A DNA stretch of 64,000 nucleotides. Source: an alpha proteobacterium BAL199 (GTDB lineage Bacteria; Pseudomonadota; Alphaproteobacteria; Thalassobaculales; Thalassobaculaceae). Position 1 is the stretch's first letter, and each line of letters starts with the position of its first letter. The notes under the pieces are model-generated. The model was not told the origin of the DNA. It was given only the letters and a program-made list of their open reading frames with translations, and did no database searches. The translations under genes and the position numbers were made by a program. Where the stretch lies: the NCBI GenBank assembly GCA_000171835.1, contig ABHC01000016.1, forward strand, positions 83,980 through 147,979. The letters run 5' to 3'. Positions 25,882-35,215 of this stretch are shown here, in pieces.

Positions 25882-27066
25882 TCATGATGTGTCGTTCCAG
25901 AAGGACGGCCGCGCAGGCGGTGATCGCCACGACCCCGGCAGGATGGTGCGGCTTATCGCGGTGCTGCCGCAGCACGGGCAGCAGTGGTTGCGATCTGTGA
26001 CAGCCGCGTCTTCGGTCGGCGATGGATCCGGTTTGGGCGCCGGTGCGGCGAGCAGCGTGCGGCAGAGCGCTAGCTTGTCGGCGCGATGACCGTTGGCGAG
26101 GAAGCCGTAGTGGCGGATGCGGTGGAAGCCGTCGGGCAGGTGTGCAGCAGAAGCGGCGGATGACTCGTCGGCGTCGAGGGTCATGACCTTTGCCTTGCCG
26201 TGATGGCGGTAGTCGCGCCAACGGAAGGCGACCTGGCGGTCGGTGACGTCGAGCAGCCGCGAGTTGGCGATCGCGACCCGGTGGGTGTAGCGACCGAGAT
26301 AGGCCAGGACCTGGGCGGGGCCGCCGAACGGCGGCTTGGCGTAGACCACCCACTCTACGCCCCGCAGCTCACGCAGCCGGCGGGTGAAGGCGGCGGGCTC
26401 GGCGAGCCCGGCGAGGTCGCCGAAGAAGCCCAGTCCGCCGGCCTCGAAGGCGGCCTGCAACTCGGCCAGGAACAGCCGCCGGAACACCCGGGACAGCACC
26501 CGCACCGGCAGGAAGAACCCGGGCCGGCACGCCACCCAACGCGTGCCGTCGAGCGACGGGCCGCCGCCCGGCACGACGCAATGGACGTGCGGGTGATGGT
26601 GGAGGGTCTGGCCCCAGGTGTGCAGCACCGCGACGACGCCGAGCTCGGCGCCGAGGTGGCGGGGATCGGCAGCGACCACGCGCAACGTCTCGGCCGCCGC
26701 CCGGAACAGGATGGCGTAGACAGCCGCCTTGTTCTGGAAGGCGATCTCCGCGGCTGCCGGCGGCATGGTGAAGACGACGTGGAAATATCCCACCGGCAGC
26801 AGCTCGGCCTGACGGGCGGCGAGCCACTCGGCACGCGCCTGGCCCTGGCACTTCGGGCAGTGCCGGTTGCGGCAGGAGTTGTAGGCGTGACGGACGGTGC
26901 CGCAGTCCCGACACTGCTCGACATGGCCGCCGAGTGCCGCGGTGCGGCACAGCTCGACGGCGCTCATCACCCGCCGCTCGACCCGGCCCAGGTGACCGTC
27001 ATGCGCGCGGCGATAGGCATCGCCGTGCCGGCGGAACACGTCCGCCAACTCCAGACCCGGAGGCAT
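25882..27066 (-). CDS. IS91-family Y2/HUH transposase
   Basis: A 394-residue rolling-circle transposase. It has N-terminal zinc-finger cysteines (CRDCGT, CRNRHCPKC), the HUH metal site in HHHPHVHCVVPGG, the catalytic tyrosine region YLGRYTHRVAI and a C-terminal zinc ribbon CPCCGS. It is full length for the family. It follows the integrase gene by 9 bp. Confidence 0.92.
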   Translation of the reverse strand: MPPGLELADVFRRHGDAYRRAHDGHLGRVERRVMSAVELCRTAALGGHVEQCRDCGTVRHAYNSCRNRHCPKCQGQARAEWLAARQAELLPVGYFHVVFTMPPAAAEIAFQNKAAVYAILFRAAAETLRVVAADPRHLGAELGVVAVLHTWGQTLHHHPHVHCVVPGGGPSLDGTRWVACRPGFFLPVRVLSRVFRRLFLAELQAAFEAGGLGFFGDLAGLAEPAAFTRRLRELRGVEWVVYAKPPFGGPAQVLAYLGRYTHRVAIANSRLLDVTDRQVAFRWRDYRHHGKAKVMTLDADESSAASAAHLPDGFHRIRHYGFLANGHRADKLALCRTLLAAPAPKPDPSPTEDAAVTDRNHCCPCCGSTAISRTILPGSWRSPPARPSFWNDTS

Positions 27067-27075
27067 GACGCCCGG

Positions 27076-27936
27076 TCAGGCGGGAGGCACCACCTCCAGC
27101 GCCAGCCGGTCGAGCGGGCTCTCGGTCCGCCGGATCAGCCCGTTCGAGACCTGCGTGTAGCGTGCCGTGGTCGACAGGTTGGCGTGCCCGAGCAGGACCT
27201 GGATGATGCGGATGTCGGTGCCGCTCTCCAGCAGGTGGGTGGCGAAGCTGTGCCGCAGGGTGTGCACCGTCACCCGCTTGTCCAACCCCGCAGCAGCACG
27301 AGCCGATCGGCAGGCGGCGTGCAGCACCTGGACGTCGATCGGCTTGCTCGCCTCGCGACCGGGGAACAGCCAGTGCTCGGGACGCGCCAGCCGCCAATAG
27401 GTTCGCAGAATGCCGAGCAACTGCGCCGACAACATGACGTAGCGGTCCTTGCCACCCTTGCCGTGCTCGACCCGGATCACCATCCGCCCGCTGTCGACGT
27501 CGCCGACCCGCAGAGCGACCACTTCCGACACCCGCAACCCAGCCGCGTAGGCCGTCGTCAGCGCCGCCCGGCTCTTCAGGCTCGCAACCGCCTCCAGGAA
27601 CCGCACCACCTCGTCGGCGCTCAGCACCACCGGCAGATTGCGCGGTTCGCGTGCGTAGGGAATGCGCTCCGGGATCTCCCCGTGCCCGAGCGTCACGCCG
27701 TAGAAGAACCGCAACGCACAGACCGTCTGGTTCAGCGCTGCCCACGAGATCCCGGTCGACACCAGGTGGACCTGGAAGGCACGCACATCCTCCAGACCCA
27801 GACGGTCCGGCGATCGGTCGAAATACCGGCTGAACTTCGATACTGCAAGGACATAGGATCGTTGCGTCGCCGGCGACAGATTACGGACCGTCATGTCCTC
27901 GATCATGCGACGGCGTAGAGGGCTCAACTCGGCCAT
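27076..27936 (-). CDS. Tyrosine recombinase carried by IS91-type element (copy 2)
   Basis: A 286-residue recombinase with the same motifs as copy 1 (HTLRHSFATHLLESG and ARYTQVSNGL). The two are identical from about LPVVLSADEVV to the C-terminus and differ in a block of the N-terminal domain (for example KFSRYFDRSP versus KFSRFFGRSP). An AGGAG site precedes the start. Its role in moving the element is unknown. Confidence 0.9.
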   Translation of the reverse strand: MAELSPLRRRMIEDMTVRNLSPATQRSYVLAVSKFSRYFDRSPDRLGLEDVRAFQVHLVSTGISWAALNQTVCALRFFYGVTLGHGEIPERIPYAREPRNLPVVLSADEVVRFLEAVASLKSRAALTTAYAAGLRVSEVVALRVGDVDSGRMVIRVEHGKGGKDRYVMLSAQLLGILRTYWRLARPEHWLFPGREASKPIDVQVLHAACRSARAAAGLDKRVTVHTLRHSFATHLLESGTDIRIIQVLLGHANLSTTARYTQVSNGLIRRTESPLDRLALEVVPPA

Positions 27937-28157
27937 CGGGGTGCTCCTGTCTGGTGATGAGGCTGCTTGCAACCGCCATCATTCCAGACAGGGGACCTCC
28001 ACGGGTCACCGCCCCCTACTTCCCGCGACAGCGGGTTCGTTCAATCCGAGCCTTGAGGGCGCGCACCGACAATTCGTTGCTGCTATGATGTGGCAACTTT
28101 ATGCTGCAGAGCAGCATTCCCTGATCTATCGCTCAACGACATTGGTAAGCCAGCATC

Positions 28158-30116
28158 ATGGATCATGTGACAGCGCGTCCTAAGAAATCAGATCTCATGC
28201 GGGCCCTCGTGTCGGTGTTCCTGGATCCGGCGCATTCGAGACGGCTTCTTGAGTTCGCCGTGATTCTGCGGCAGGCGGACCGACAACGGTCGATGACCAA
28301 AGTGGTCGGATGGTTCGCCGTCGCGTTTTCCCCCAGTTTGGAACCACAAGACGAGCTAACATCGCTGTATCTCATAAATTTGTTCGGCATTCTGAAAATG
28401 GACGAATCGGGCATGGCGCACGATCGTGCGCTCCAGAGAGTCTGCGCGCGCTTGCCACTCAACGCTAATGCCTGGACGGTTCGAGCCTTGCTGATGTCGC
28501 GTTCGAAGCGGCACGGGCTTGTCGAACCGTCTTTCAAGAGGGCGGCGATTATTCTAGCCGGAGATGCCGATTCTTACGCCAATTTAGCTCAATATTTACT
28601 GGATGATGACCGCACCGATTGTGTTCTCGCATTAATCAATCGATGTTTAGTCATGGATCCGGTCAACGTAAATTATCTTAGGTATTTGATATACATTATA
28701 ATCCATAATATAGATATTGATGAAAATCCCAATTGTTACACAATGAACTTGATAAAAAAAGTACTTGTTCTGAATCCAAGAACGGATTCGAAGCAATTTG
28801 ACTTTGTTTGGCATTATCGGCGTGTCGGCGATTTTTACAATATGGCAAAGGCATCGGACCGACGCGCGGTTATTGAAGGTGCTACCACGGACGTTCGCTT
28901 TAAGACGGCATCGCTACCGTTCTACGAAAAGTTCCGAGCGATCGTGCAAGATCTCGAACCGTTCGTTGTGCAGCGTGAATTCCCGGCGAGAGTGGTGAAT
29001 TCACGTGTGCTGATTCACCCTCGCCTGCCTCACGATGGTCCGTGGGTCGTAATGGGGCCTGAAGAGCATCGCCGTCGGGCGATACGCATTCTCGCATATG
29101 TGAATCCGTCAGCGAGATTGTTGTCGGCGTCTGATCCGAAAGCCGCGTCTTCCCATGTGTTGTCGCTGGTTCCATCCGATGAACCGGACTGCTGGTTCAT
29201 GCCGTGTCTGTTCGGCCACTACCATGTGTACTGGACCGTGCTACCGGCGATCCTCGATGAGAACGGTGTCCCGAGTATCGAACTGGTTATGTCGTACGCA
29301 ACGCGAACCCGACAGTTTGTCCAGTTTTGGTATGCAAAAGGTCATGAACGTAAGTACCTGAGAGATAATCGAACGTTGGGTTATTCTATTGCTGAGCGAA
29401 TGGCCGATGAGTTCAGTAGGGCGAGTTATCTTGAAACACTGGATGCAAACCATTCGGTTTATATTAGAAATTTCTTTGAAAGAATATGTCACAAGGTGCA
29501 ATATTTTGACTATGTAGTGTATTCGCCAGGCGATGTCGTGATCAACTTGGGTGTTTCTGAGGGTTTTGAAATTCCAGCCTATCTTTCGATGATTTCGCCG
29601 GGCGGCGTTCTTCACAATGTTGACCCAGAAGGTTACGACGCTCTAGGGGAGCCGGCTCGAGCGTGGATACAAGGGAGCAACTCGGACGTAATTTTGCATC
29701 GGATCGCCCTTAGCGACATCAATGGTGAAATTGAGATGGAGACGGGTGGATGCTGGGAGGATTCCCGCATCTCGAAGCGAACTATGGGTAATATCAAAAC
29801 AATTCCGTCGCGTCGGATGGATGATTTCATCAGAGAAAACAAGATCGATCGGATAAACCATATTAAGTTAGATATCGAGGGTGGTGAGATTTTCTTGTTG
29901 GATCAAATAATTCAGTTAATGAAAACACATAGGCCGCAAATTGAAATATCGATATACCATACAGTCGAACAATTTCTGGAAATACCTGATAAAATGATGC
30001 GGGAGTCAATTGATTATAATTTCTATTTCTATCATTACTGTGGACATTTTGGGGAAGGAACACTTTATGCGATTCCAAACGAAATTACGGCAGTGCCGCC
30101 GATTTTGGTGAATTAA
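28158..30116 (+). CDS. Large protein with helical-repeat N-terminus and FkbM methyltransferase domain
   Basis: A 652-residue protein. Residues 1-200 are helical and TPR-like (ANAWTVRALLMSRS, YANLAQYLLDDD). The C-terminal 220 residues match the FkbM SAM-dependent methyltransferase fold: PGDVVINLGVSEGFEIPAYL (SAM site) and NHIKLDIEGGEIFLLDQI (the conserved KxDIEGxE motif). The middle is unassigned. Base use is distinctly more AT-rich than neighbours, especially 28560-28830 and 29320-30116, which suggests transfer, perhaps from a polysaccharide or glycan locus. IS91 copy 2 ends about 110 bp upstream. Confidence 0.82.
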   Translation: MDHVTARPKKSDLMRALVSVFLDPAHSRRLLEFAVILRQADRQRSMTKVVGWFAVAFSPSLEPQDELTSLYLINLFGILKMDESGMAHDRALQRVCARLPLNANAWTVRALLMSRSKRHGLVEPSFKRAAIILAGDADSYANLAQYLLDDDRTDCVLALINRCLVMDPVNVNYLRYLIYIIIHNIDIDENPNCYTMNLIKKVLVLNPRTDSKQFDFVWHYRRVGDFYNMAKASDRRAVIEGATTDVRFKTASLPFYEKFRAIVQDLEPFVVQREFPARVVNSRVLIHPRLPHDGPWVVMGPEEHRRRAIRILAYVNPSARLLSASDPKAASSHVLSLVPSDEPDCWFMPCLFGHYHVYWTVLPAILDENGVPSIELVMSYATRTRQFVQFWYAKGHERKYLRDNRTLGYSIAERMADEFSRASYLETLDANHSVYIRNFFERICHKVQYFDYVVYSPGDVVINLGVSEGFEIPAYLSMISPGGVLHNVDPEGYDALGEPARAWIQGSNSDVILHRIALSDINGEIEMETGGCWEDSRISKRTMGNIKTIPSRRMDDFIRENKIDRINHIKLDIEGGEIFLLDQIIQLMKTHRPQIEISIYHTVEQFLEIPDKMMRESIDYNFYFYHYCGHFGEGTLYAIPNEITAVPPILVN

Positions 30117-30284
30117 CCCCCAGTTGAAATATATGAAGTGACGTTACGACGGGTACTGCTATTTGATTTTGTGTGCTGGTTTGTCGTTGATAGCGCTCAA
30201 CGCACAAGCTGACGCAACACCTGCTGACGGTGCGTTCTGACAGCGATTCCAGACGCACTGGTCGGCACACGGCAGGAGCCATGA

Positions 30285-31037
30285 ATGCCCGATTCCTTAA
30301 GCGGTAAGGTCGCTCTGGTGACCGGAGCGGGTAAAAACATCGGACGGGCGATTGCGCTGCGTCTGGCTGGTGACGGCGCCACCGTGGTGGTCAATGGGCG
30401 CAGCGATCGTGCCGCCGTCGAGGCGGTCGTCGCTGAGATCGTCGCCAATGATGGCCGGGCAATCGGACAGATCGCCGATGTGTCGGATCCGGCGGCGGTC
30501 GCGCGCATGATGGCGGCCGTCACGTCCGAATTGGGTGGCGTCGACATCCTGGTCAGCAACGCCGGGCTGCGCCGCCAGACCTCGTTCCTGGAGATGGAGT
30601 TCGCCGAGTGGCGTGAGATCCTGTCGGTGGCGCTGGACGGCGCCTTCCTGCTGTCGCGGGCGGTTGTTCCGGGCATGGTGGCCCGCGGCGGTGGTGCGAT
30701 CGTCGCGCTGTCCGGCATTTCGACCCATGTCGGTACGCCGAACCGCTGTCATGTCTCGGCGTCGAAGGCGGGCCTCGAGGGACTGATGCGGGCGCTGGCA
30801 GTCGAATTGGCGCCGCACAAGATCCGATGCAACAGCGTGGCGCCGGGCGCGGTCGACACCCAGCGCGGTGCGGCCGCCGGCCCGATGCCGAAATCCCTCG
30901 GCGACCAGGGTATCCCGCTCGGCCGCAAGGCCACCGTCGACGAGATTGCCGCTGCCGTGAGCTATCTGGTCGGTCCGGAGGCGGCCAGTGTCACCGGCCA
31001 GACTCTGCACGTGAACGGTGGGGTGTTCCTGACGTAG
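30285..31037 (+). CDS. SDR-family oxidoreductase lacking the catalytic tyrosine
   Basis: A 250-residue short-chain dehydrogenase-like protein: TGAGKNIGRAIALRLAG (cofactor site), NAG (NNAG equivalent, VSNAGLRR), catalytic Ser in LSGISTH, and the C-terminal GQTLHVNGG. The YxxxK position reads HVSASKAG, so valine (GTC) stands where tyrosine is expected. Related SDRs without this tyrosine exist; chemistry may differ or be lost. The start at 30285 follows GGCAGGAG; an overlapping ATG at 30281 is out of frame. GC content returns to normal here. Confidence 0.88.
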   Translation: MPDSLSGKVALVTGAGKNIGRAIALRLAGDGATVVVNGRSDRAAVEAVVAEIVANDGRAIGQIADVSDPAAVARMMAAVTSELGGVDILVSNAGLRRQTSFLEMEFAEWREILSVALDGAFLLSRAVVPGMVARGGGAIVALSGISTHVGTPNRCHVSASKAGLEGLMRALAVELAPHKIRCNSVAPGAVDTQRGAAAGPMPKSLGDQGIPLGRKATVDEIAAAVSYLVGPEAASVTGQTLHVNGGVFLT

Positions 31038-31058
31038 CGCTGATCGGAGCCTCTCTAG

Positions 31059-31760
31059 CAGGCTGCGGAAGAACTGGTCGAGATTGTCGGTGGGGCTCCG
31101 CCTGAACTTGGTTTCAGGATCTTTTCGCCAGATTTGCCGGTCTGGAACCGGGGGTTCGACATTCCGAGGCGCGTTTCCTGGGACGCAGGTCGGATTCCGG
31201 GCGTCGGCTACGTGGCGGCGAGCAGCTTGGGCAGTCGGATCAGGTTGTAGGCGGCGGCGGTCAGGGTGAACATCCAGCCGACGCGGCGGACGCCGCGATG
31301 GCGGGTCTTGCGCAGGCCGGCGGAACTCTTGATCCAGCCGAACACCTCCTCGATCCGCTTGCGGATCCGTTGGCTGACCAGGTAGCCGGGATGGCGGGTG
31401 GTGCGACCGTCGATGGCCGAGCGCCGGTTGGCGGTGTTCTGCGCCACGTGCGGGGTCGCCTCGAACTCACGCAGCGTGGCCACGAAGTCGCGGGTGTCGT
31501 AGGCCTTGTCGGCGCCGACCGTGATGCGGTGCCGGCCGGGGATCGCCTCGACCATGGCAACCGCTGCCTCGCGCTCGGCAGTGCCGGTGGCCGCCGTCAG
31601 CCGCACATCGACCACCAGGGCGCTGCGGTTCTCCATCAGGGCGTGGCCCATGAACGCCAGCTTCGCCGCCTGGCCCCGGCCCTTGCGGAACAGCCGGGCG
31701 TCGGGATCGGTGGTCGAGCCATGGGTCTCGTTCGAGCGCTTCTCGCCGTGGAAGTCGCGC
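31059..31760 (-). mobile_element. IS5-family remnant (3' part)
   Basis: A left end with GCAGGCTGCGGAAGAACT at 31060, resembling IS5-family termini, and the 3' two-fifths of a transposase gene. The other end is missing; homology is lost near 31760, about 140 bp before tRNA-Ala. Confidence 0.7.
31208..31756 (-). pseudogene. IS5-family transposase, C-terminal fragment
   Basis: About 180 residues from DFHGEKRSNETHGSTTDP onward, including KLAFMGHALMENR, TVGADKAYDTRDFV (catalytic Asp) and QRIRKRIEEVFGWIK (catalytic Glu). The first half, with the first catalytic Asp, is absent and the upstream frame (before 31756) is unrelated. Confidence 0.82.
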
Positions 31761-31901
31761 TCGCCTGGAATTCCCACCCGCTTCCCTGACCGTCTGAGCG
31801 GGACAGACGGACAACGCGATCCTGCCTCTTGAACCGAACCGATGAAGTTCATATAACCCCGATCACATGACGGGCGGCCTCGGCCGACCCGCCCAGTCGG
31901 T

Positions 31902-31977
<76 letters not shown>

Positions 31978-32236
31978 AAACTCTCCAGGTTTCCCGGCAC
32001 TGACAGCGGAATCGTAACCTGCCTTGCGGGCTGATGCGAGGCATTATGCTGTGACCACTGTGACAGGAGTGTGCCAGGTGCAGCCGACTAGGATCCCTCC
32101 ATCCGTCTTCGGTCAGCTAGGTGATGGAGTTGCGTGAGCTCAGGTGGACCACTGCGGGCAGGTGTTTCGGTCATGTCCGGCAACGTGCATCCAGTTGACC
32201 GGGGGGTGCATCCCCGAGTTGGGGGACAATCCCCTA

Positions 32237-33391
32237 CTAGTGGATAAAATCCGACATTAGAATCCCGCTCAGGATTCCCGCGGGTTCGGTGGCGTGCGAG
32301 TCTGGGGCATGCGCACCGGGATCAGCTTCACCGTCAGTACCGCCGATCGCGCCCGCCTGGAGGCGATCGTGGCGGACCGCAACAGCCCGCAAAAGCACGT
32401 CTGGCGCTGCCGGATCGTGCTGCTCACCGCCGCGGGCCTGGGCACCAACGCGATCATGCGCGAGGCCGGGGTCGCCAAGACGGCGGTCTGGCGCTGGCAG
32501 GAGCGCTTCGCCGCCGAAGGCGTGGACGGGCTGCTGCGGGACAAGACGCGCCCGTCGCGGATCCCGCCGCTGGACCCCTCGGTGGCCGAGCGCGTCGTCG
32601 CCCTGACCCTGACCGATCCGCCCGGCGAGACGACCCACTGGACCGCCGCAACGATGGCGGCACAGACCGGCATCTCGGTTAGTTCGGTGCAGCGGATCTG
32701 GCGTGCTCACGGTTTGGCCCCGCATCGGATCCGGCAGTTCAAGCTCTCGAACGACCCGGAGTTCGTGACCAAGCTGCGCGACGTGGTCGGGCTCTATGTC
32801 GACCCGCCGGCCCACGCCATCGTGCTCAGCGTCGACGAGAAGAGCCAGATCCAGGCGCTCGACCGCACCCAGCCCGGCCTGCCGCTGAAGAAGGGCCGCG
32901 CCGGCACCATGACCCACGACTACAAGCGCCATGGCACCACCACCTTGTTCGCTGCCCTCAACGTGCTCGACGGCACCGTCATCGGCCGCAACATGCAGCG
33001 TCACCGCCACCAGGAGTTCATCCGCTTCCTCAACCACATCGAGGCCCAGGTTCCGGCCGGCAAGGTGATCCACGCCGTCCTCGACAACTACGCCGCCCAC
33101 AAGCACCCCAAGGTCCGCGCCTGGCTGCACCGCCATCCCCGCTGGACCTTCCACTTCGTGCCGACCTCATGTTCCTGGCTCAACGCCGTCGAAGGCTTCT
33201 TCGCCAGGCTCGCCAAGCGCCGCCTCAAGCGCGGCGTCTTCCGCTCTGTCGCCGACCTCCAGGCCGCCATCAACCGCTTCCTCGACGAGCACAACGCCTC
33301 AGATCCGAAGCCCTTCAACTGGACAGCCGATCCCGACAAAATCATCGCCGCCGTCAGGCGTGGGCACCAAGTGTTGGATTCTATCCACTAG
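32237..33391 (+). mobile_element. IS630-family element, copy 1
   Basis: A 1155-bp element with terminal repeats CTAGTGGATAAAATCCGACA (left) and CTAGTGGATAGAATCCAACA (right, reversed). Same length and apparently the same sequence as copy 3 at 50117-51271. CTAG at both ends represents the target, as proven at copy 3. Confidence 0.92.
32309..33391 (+). CDS. IS630-family transposase (copy 1)
   Basis: About 360 residues: helix-turn-helix (NAIMREAGVAKTAVWRWQER) and the Tc1/mariner-type DDE domain with VLSVDEKSQIQALDRTQPG (D), HAVLDNYAAHKHPKV (D) and TSCSWLNAVEGFFARL (E). The stop codon lies in the right terminus. A GTG at 32294 is an alternative start. Confidence 0.92.
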   Translation: MRTGISFTVSTADRARLEAIVADRNSPQKHVWRCRIVLLTAAGLGTNAIMREAGVAKTAVWRWQERFAAEGVDGLLRDKTRPSRIPPLDPSVAERVVALTLTDPPGETTHWTAATMAAQTGISVSSVQRIWRAHGLAPHRIRQFKLSNDPEFVTKLRDVVGLYVDPPAHAIVLSVDEKSQIQALDRTQPGLPLKKGRAGTMTHDYKRHGTTTLFAALNVLDGTVIGRNMQRHRHQEFIRFLNHIEAQVPAGKVIHAVLDNYAAHKHPKVRAWLHRHPRWTFHFVPTSCSWLNAVEGFFARLAKRRLKRGVFRSVADLQAAINRFLDEHNASDPKPFNWTADPDKIIAAVRRGHQVLDSIH

Positions 33392-33576
33392 TATATAGAG
33401 CCATATGTCTTCGAACTCGTCTGGGTTGTGGCAACCTGTATCGTCTCTGGGTGCCATCTCACATGCGTATGGCTACCTGATTCACAGAACTGGATCCCCT
33501 TGTAAGCCCAGGTGATCAAGAAGCCTGGATGACTGCAGCAGGCTCCTGGTGTGTTCCTGGATCATGCATGCCCCTG

Positions 33577-33850
33577 CTAGTGGATAAAATCCGACATTAG
33601 AATCCCGCTCAGGATTCCCGCGGGTTCGGTGGCGTGCGAGTCTGGGGCATGCGCACCGGGATCAGCTTCACCGTCAGTACCGCCGATCGCGCCCGCCTGG
33701 AGGCGATCGTGGCGGACCGCAACAGCCCGCAAAAGCACGTCTGGCGCTGCCGGATCGTGCTGCTCACCGCCGCGGGCCTGGGCACCAACGCGATCATGCG
33801 CGAGGCCGGGGTCGCCAAGACGGCGGTCTGGCGCTGGCAGGAGCGCTTCG
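33577..33850 (+). mobile_element. IS630 copy 2, left 274 bp only
   Basis: Identical to the first 270 bp of copy 1, then broken at RWQERF by IS256 sequence. The two joined ends share only TCG, so a deletion through both elements is likely. It includes a dead start of the transposase gene (33649 onward). Confidence 0.9.
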
Positions 33851-35215
33851 GGGTGTCGAATCCGCGAAGGAGAGCAACGCCATGAAGAAAGCTACCAGAT
33901 CTGCCGGCGTGGTGCCGGCGGCAATCGTCGATGAGGCTTGGCAGGAAGTCGGAGCCAGCTTCGATCGTTTCTGCCTGACGGCGGGCCTGGCGACTTTGGC
34001 GACGATGATGGATGAGGGGGCGGCCGAGCTGTGCGGCCCGCGCTACGGCCGGGCTGCTGGGCGAGACGGGTATCGCTGGGGCAAGACCAAGGGGAAGGTC
34101 GGCTTCCACGGCGGCAAGGTCGAGATCGATCGTCCTCGCGTTCGTGCTCGCGACGGCGGCGAGCTGGCGCTGCCGAGCTGGGAGGCGGCGCAGTCGGAAG
34201 ACCTGCTCGGCAAGTGGGCGCTGAACCTGATGCTGATCAACGTCTCGACCCGCAAGTTCGGCCGCGCCGTCCGCCTGCCGGGCGGCGACATCCCGGCGGC
34301 CCCCGGGTCGGGAGTGTCGAAGTCGGCGGTGTCGCGGCGGTTCGTGGCGCTGTCGGCGGAACGCATGAAGGAATGGATGGCCGCCGACTTGTCCGCCCTG
34401 GACCTGCTGGCGATCCAGATCGACGGCATCCACATCGAGGAAGACCTGATGCTGCTGGCCGCCGTCGGCATCGACGGCATCGGCGACAAGCATCCGCTCG
34501 GCGTGATCGAGGGGGCCAGCGAGAACGCCGCCGTGGCCCAGGCGCTGCTCGACAACCTGGTCGGCCGCGGCCTCGATCCCGCGGTCTGCCGACTGTTCAT
34601 CATCGACGGCGCCAAGGCGCTGTCGAAGGCGATTCGCAACACCTTCGGCCGCGACACCCCGATCCAGCGCTGCCAGGTCCACAAGGCCCGCAACATCGCA
34701 GAGCGCCTGCCCAAGTCCTTGCAGGCCGGCGTCCGCAAGGCGCTGCGTCAGGCCTGGGAACTGGACGACGCCGACAAGGCCGAGAAGCTGATCCGCAACC
34801 TCGCCCGTCGCCTGGAGCGCGACGCCCCGGGCGTGTCGGCCAGCATCCTGGAGGGCCTCGACGAGATCCTCACCGTCACCCGCCTCGGTCTGCCAGTCGA
34901 ACTACGCCGGTCGCTCGCCTGCACCAACATCATCGAGAACATGAACGGAACCGTCCGCCGGGTCTGCCGCAACGTCAAACGCTGGCAGGACGCGGCCATG
35001 GCGCTGCGCTGGACCGCCGCTGCCATGCTCGAGGCCGCCAAGGGCTTCCGCCGCCTCAAGGCCCACAAGCAACTCCCGAGCCTGCGCCGAGCCCTGGCGG
35101 CCCACCAGGACAGGAACGCGATCAACCACGACCTTGAACAGCAGGCGGTCGCCGCATAGCCTAGTCAACCAACAGCGCCTGCCGAGCAAATTTCAACACG
35201 GCGAGGGACATCCCC
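33848..35215 (+). mobile_element. IS256-family element copy 1, left end missing
   Basis: Matches the complete copy at 57073-58502 but lacks about 55-60 bp of the left terminus. The right terminus GGGACATCCCC ends at 35215. With only one end it cannot move alone, although its transposase is intact. Confidence 0.85.
33882..35159 (+). CDS. IS256-family transposase (copy 1)
   Basis: A 425-residue mutator-type transposase. IQIDGIHIEEDLMLL holds the first catalytic Asp, RLFIIDGAKALSKAI the second, and TNIIENMNGTVRRVCRN the Glu. AGGAGAG lies before the ATG. It differs from copy 2 at MDEGAAELCG versus MDEEAAELCG. It could act in trans on the complete copy. Confidence 0.93.
   Translation: MKKATRSAGVVPAAIVDEAWQEVGASFDRFCLTAGLATLATMMDEGAAELCGPRYGRAAGRDGYRWGKTKGKVGFHGGKVEIDRPRVRARDGGELALPSWEAAQSEDLLGKWALNLMLINVSTRKFGRAVRLPGGDIPAAPGSGVSKSAVSRRFVALSAERMKEWMAADLSALDLLAIQIDGIHIEEDLMLLAAVGIDGIGDKHPLGVIEGASENAAVAQALLDNLVGRGLDPAVCRLFIIDGAKALSKAIRNTFGRDTPIQRCQVHKARNIAERLPKSLQAGVRKALRQAWELDDADKAEKLIRNLARRLERDAPGVSASILEGLDEILTVTRLGLPVELRRSLACTNIIENMNGTVRRVCRNVKRWQDAAMALRWTAAAMLEAAKGFRRLKAHKQLPSLRRALAAHQDRNAINHDLEQQAVAA

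Larger units (their letters stand above)
25546..28047 (-). mobile_element. IS91-type element copy 2 with integrase and transposase
   Basis: A complete-looking element of about 2.5 kb: terminal hairpin and GTTC-rich end at about 28018-28047, tyrosine recombinase gene, transposase gene, then a 300-bp tail with the 11-bp inverted repeat. It lies tandem and in the same orientation as copy 1. Both outer limits are inferred from where the two copies stop matching and from the GAAC target. Confidence 0.7.

Noticed and set aside
26200..27918. A 572-codon plus-strand frame over the IS91 genes
   Set aside because: Shadow of the integrase and transposase genes, duplicated with them; low-complexity composition.
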